This document shows, in pieces, positions 32,562 to 32,696 of a DNA stretch of 32,696 nucleotides. The position numbers and the translations under genes are program-made. The notes below the pieces were generated by a model, which saw only the letters and a program-made list of their open reading frames with translations, was not told the DNA's origin and made no database searches. Location: NCBI RefSeq assembly GCF_004309735.1, contig NZ_SIXC01000003.1:221471-254166 (forward strand), written 5' to 3'. The number at the start of each line of letters is the position of its first letter. The stretch's first letter is position 1. Origin of the DNA: Desulfovibrio legallii. Its GTDB lineage: Bacteria > Desulfobacterota > Desulfovibrionia > Desulfovibrionales > Desulfovibrionaceae.

Positions 32562-32696
32562 TCCTCCCATTTTTAGGAGCACTTACAAGTAGAGCCTAAG
32601 ACACCTGTGCGAGCTTCATGGCGGGAGTTATGCCGCCAATGCCCATGTTGGGGCGCTCGTTATTATAACTCCAGAGCCATTTGGTGGAAAAATCCT
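32552..32696 (-). mobile_element. IS3-family insertion sequence, one end only
   Basis: The transposase C-terminus at 32596-32696 is followed on its 3' side by a short non-coding end. TGTACGGTAATCCTCCC at 32552-32568 is the probable terminal repeat, as IS3-family ends begin with TG and carry a C-rich block nearby. The element continues beyond the window, so the other end and the target duplication cannot be seen. Confidence 0.7.
32596..32696 (-). CDS. IS3-family transposase (OrfB), C-terminal fragment
   Basis: The last 32 codons are readable on the minus strand, including KWLWSYNNERPNMGIGG and ITPAMKLAQVS before TAG. YNxxRPNMxxGGxTPxxxL is the standard C-terminal signature of the IS3-family DDE integrase-type transposase. 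The rest lies outside the window. Confidence 0.88.
   Translation of the reverse strand, partial: DFSTKWLWSYNNERPNMGIGGITPAMKLAQVS

Overview
The window is GC-rich, densely packed bacterial DNA with 25 recognisable protein genes (two cut by the window edges) and no rRNA, tRNA or CRISPR. The gene families suggest a Desulfovibrio-type sulfate reducer (Desulfovibrionaceae): a type III glutamine synthetase, a LapG protease beside an HD-GYP-like receptor, a YcaO-TPR fusion, a zinc-ribbon L28 and AT-rich spacers in a high-GC background. This assignment is inferred from families and style; no rRNA is present to fix it.

Layout. 1-3353: a leftward lysA - MATE exporter - DUF2156 operon with a near-consensus promoter whose -10 lies in a perfect dyad. 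3534-6474: a SlyD-type FKBP isomerase and glutamine synthetase III. 6599-9101: metNIQ methionine importer, closed by a 127-bp palindromic repeat and a terminator. 9396-12634: LapG-type periplasmic protease followed by a membrane PAS/HD-GYP-like protein lacking the catalytic HD and HHE residues. 12737-16084: cyclopropane fatty acid synthase, a lipoprotein with an EF-hand-like loop, and an orphan HlyD-type adaptor. 16099-19847: a methyltransferase/YcaO-TPR operon divergent from prmA and a small membrane protein. 20075-23105: thiol peroxidase divergent from hslU, then a rhomboid protease. 23271-23397: an inverted second copy of the 127-bp repeat. 23533-23742: rpmB. 24063-29110: a leftward ABC importer operon (binding protein, ATPase 1, fused permease, ATPase 2) with strong hairpins between genes. 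29458-31347: Uup-type ABC-F protein. 31348-32696: an AT-rich stretch with several dyads, a PilZ/two-TM gene that stops at the end of an IS3-family element, and the 3' end of that element's transposase.

How they work together. Most genes are housekeeping: amino-acid supply (lysA, glnN, metNIQ), protein folding and quality control (FKBP, HslU, rhomboid), translation (L28, PrmA, Uup) and peroxide defence (Tpx). Two loci point to c-di-GMP and surface biology: LapG with its degenerate HD-GYP partner, and the IS-interrupted PilZ gene. The most distinctive structures are the two near-identical 127-bp TA-bounded hairpin repeats, one sitting exactly on the metQ stop codon; the pseudo-enzyme HD-GYP next to LapG; the YcaO-TPR/methyltransferase pair; and the two-ATPase importer. 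I found no clearly unprecedented multi-gene defence or biosynthetic system.
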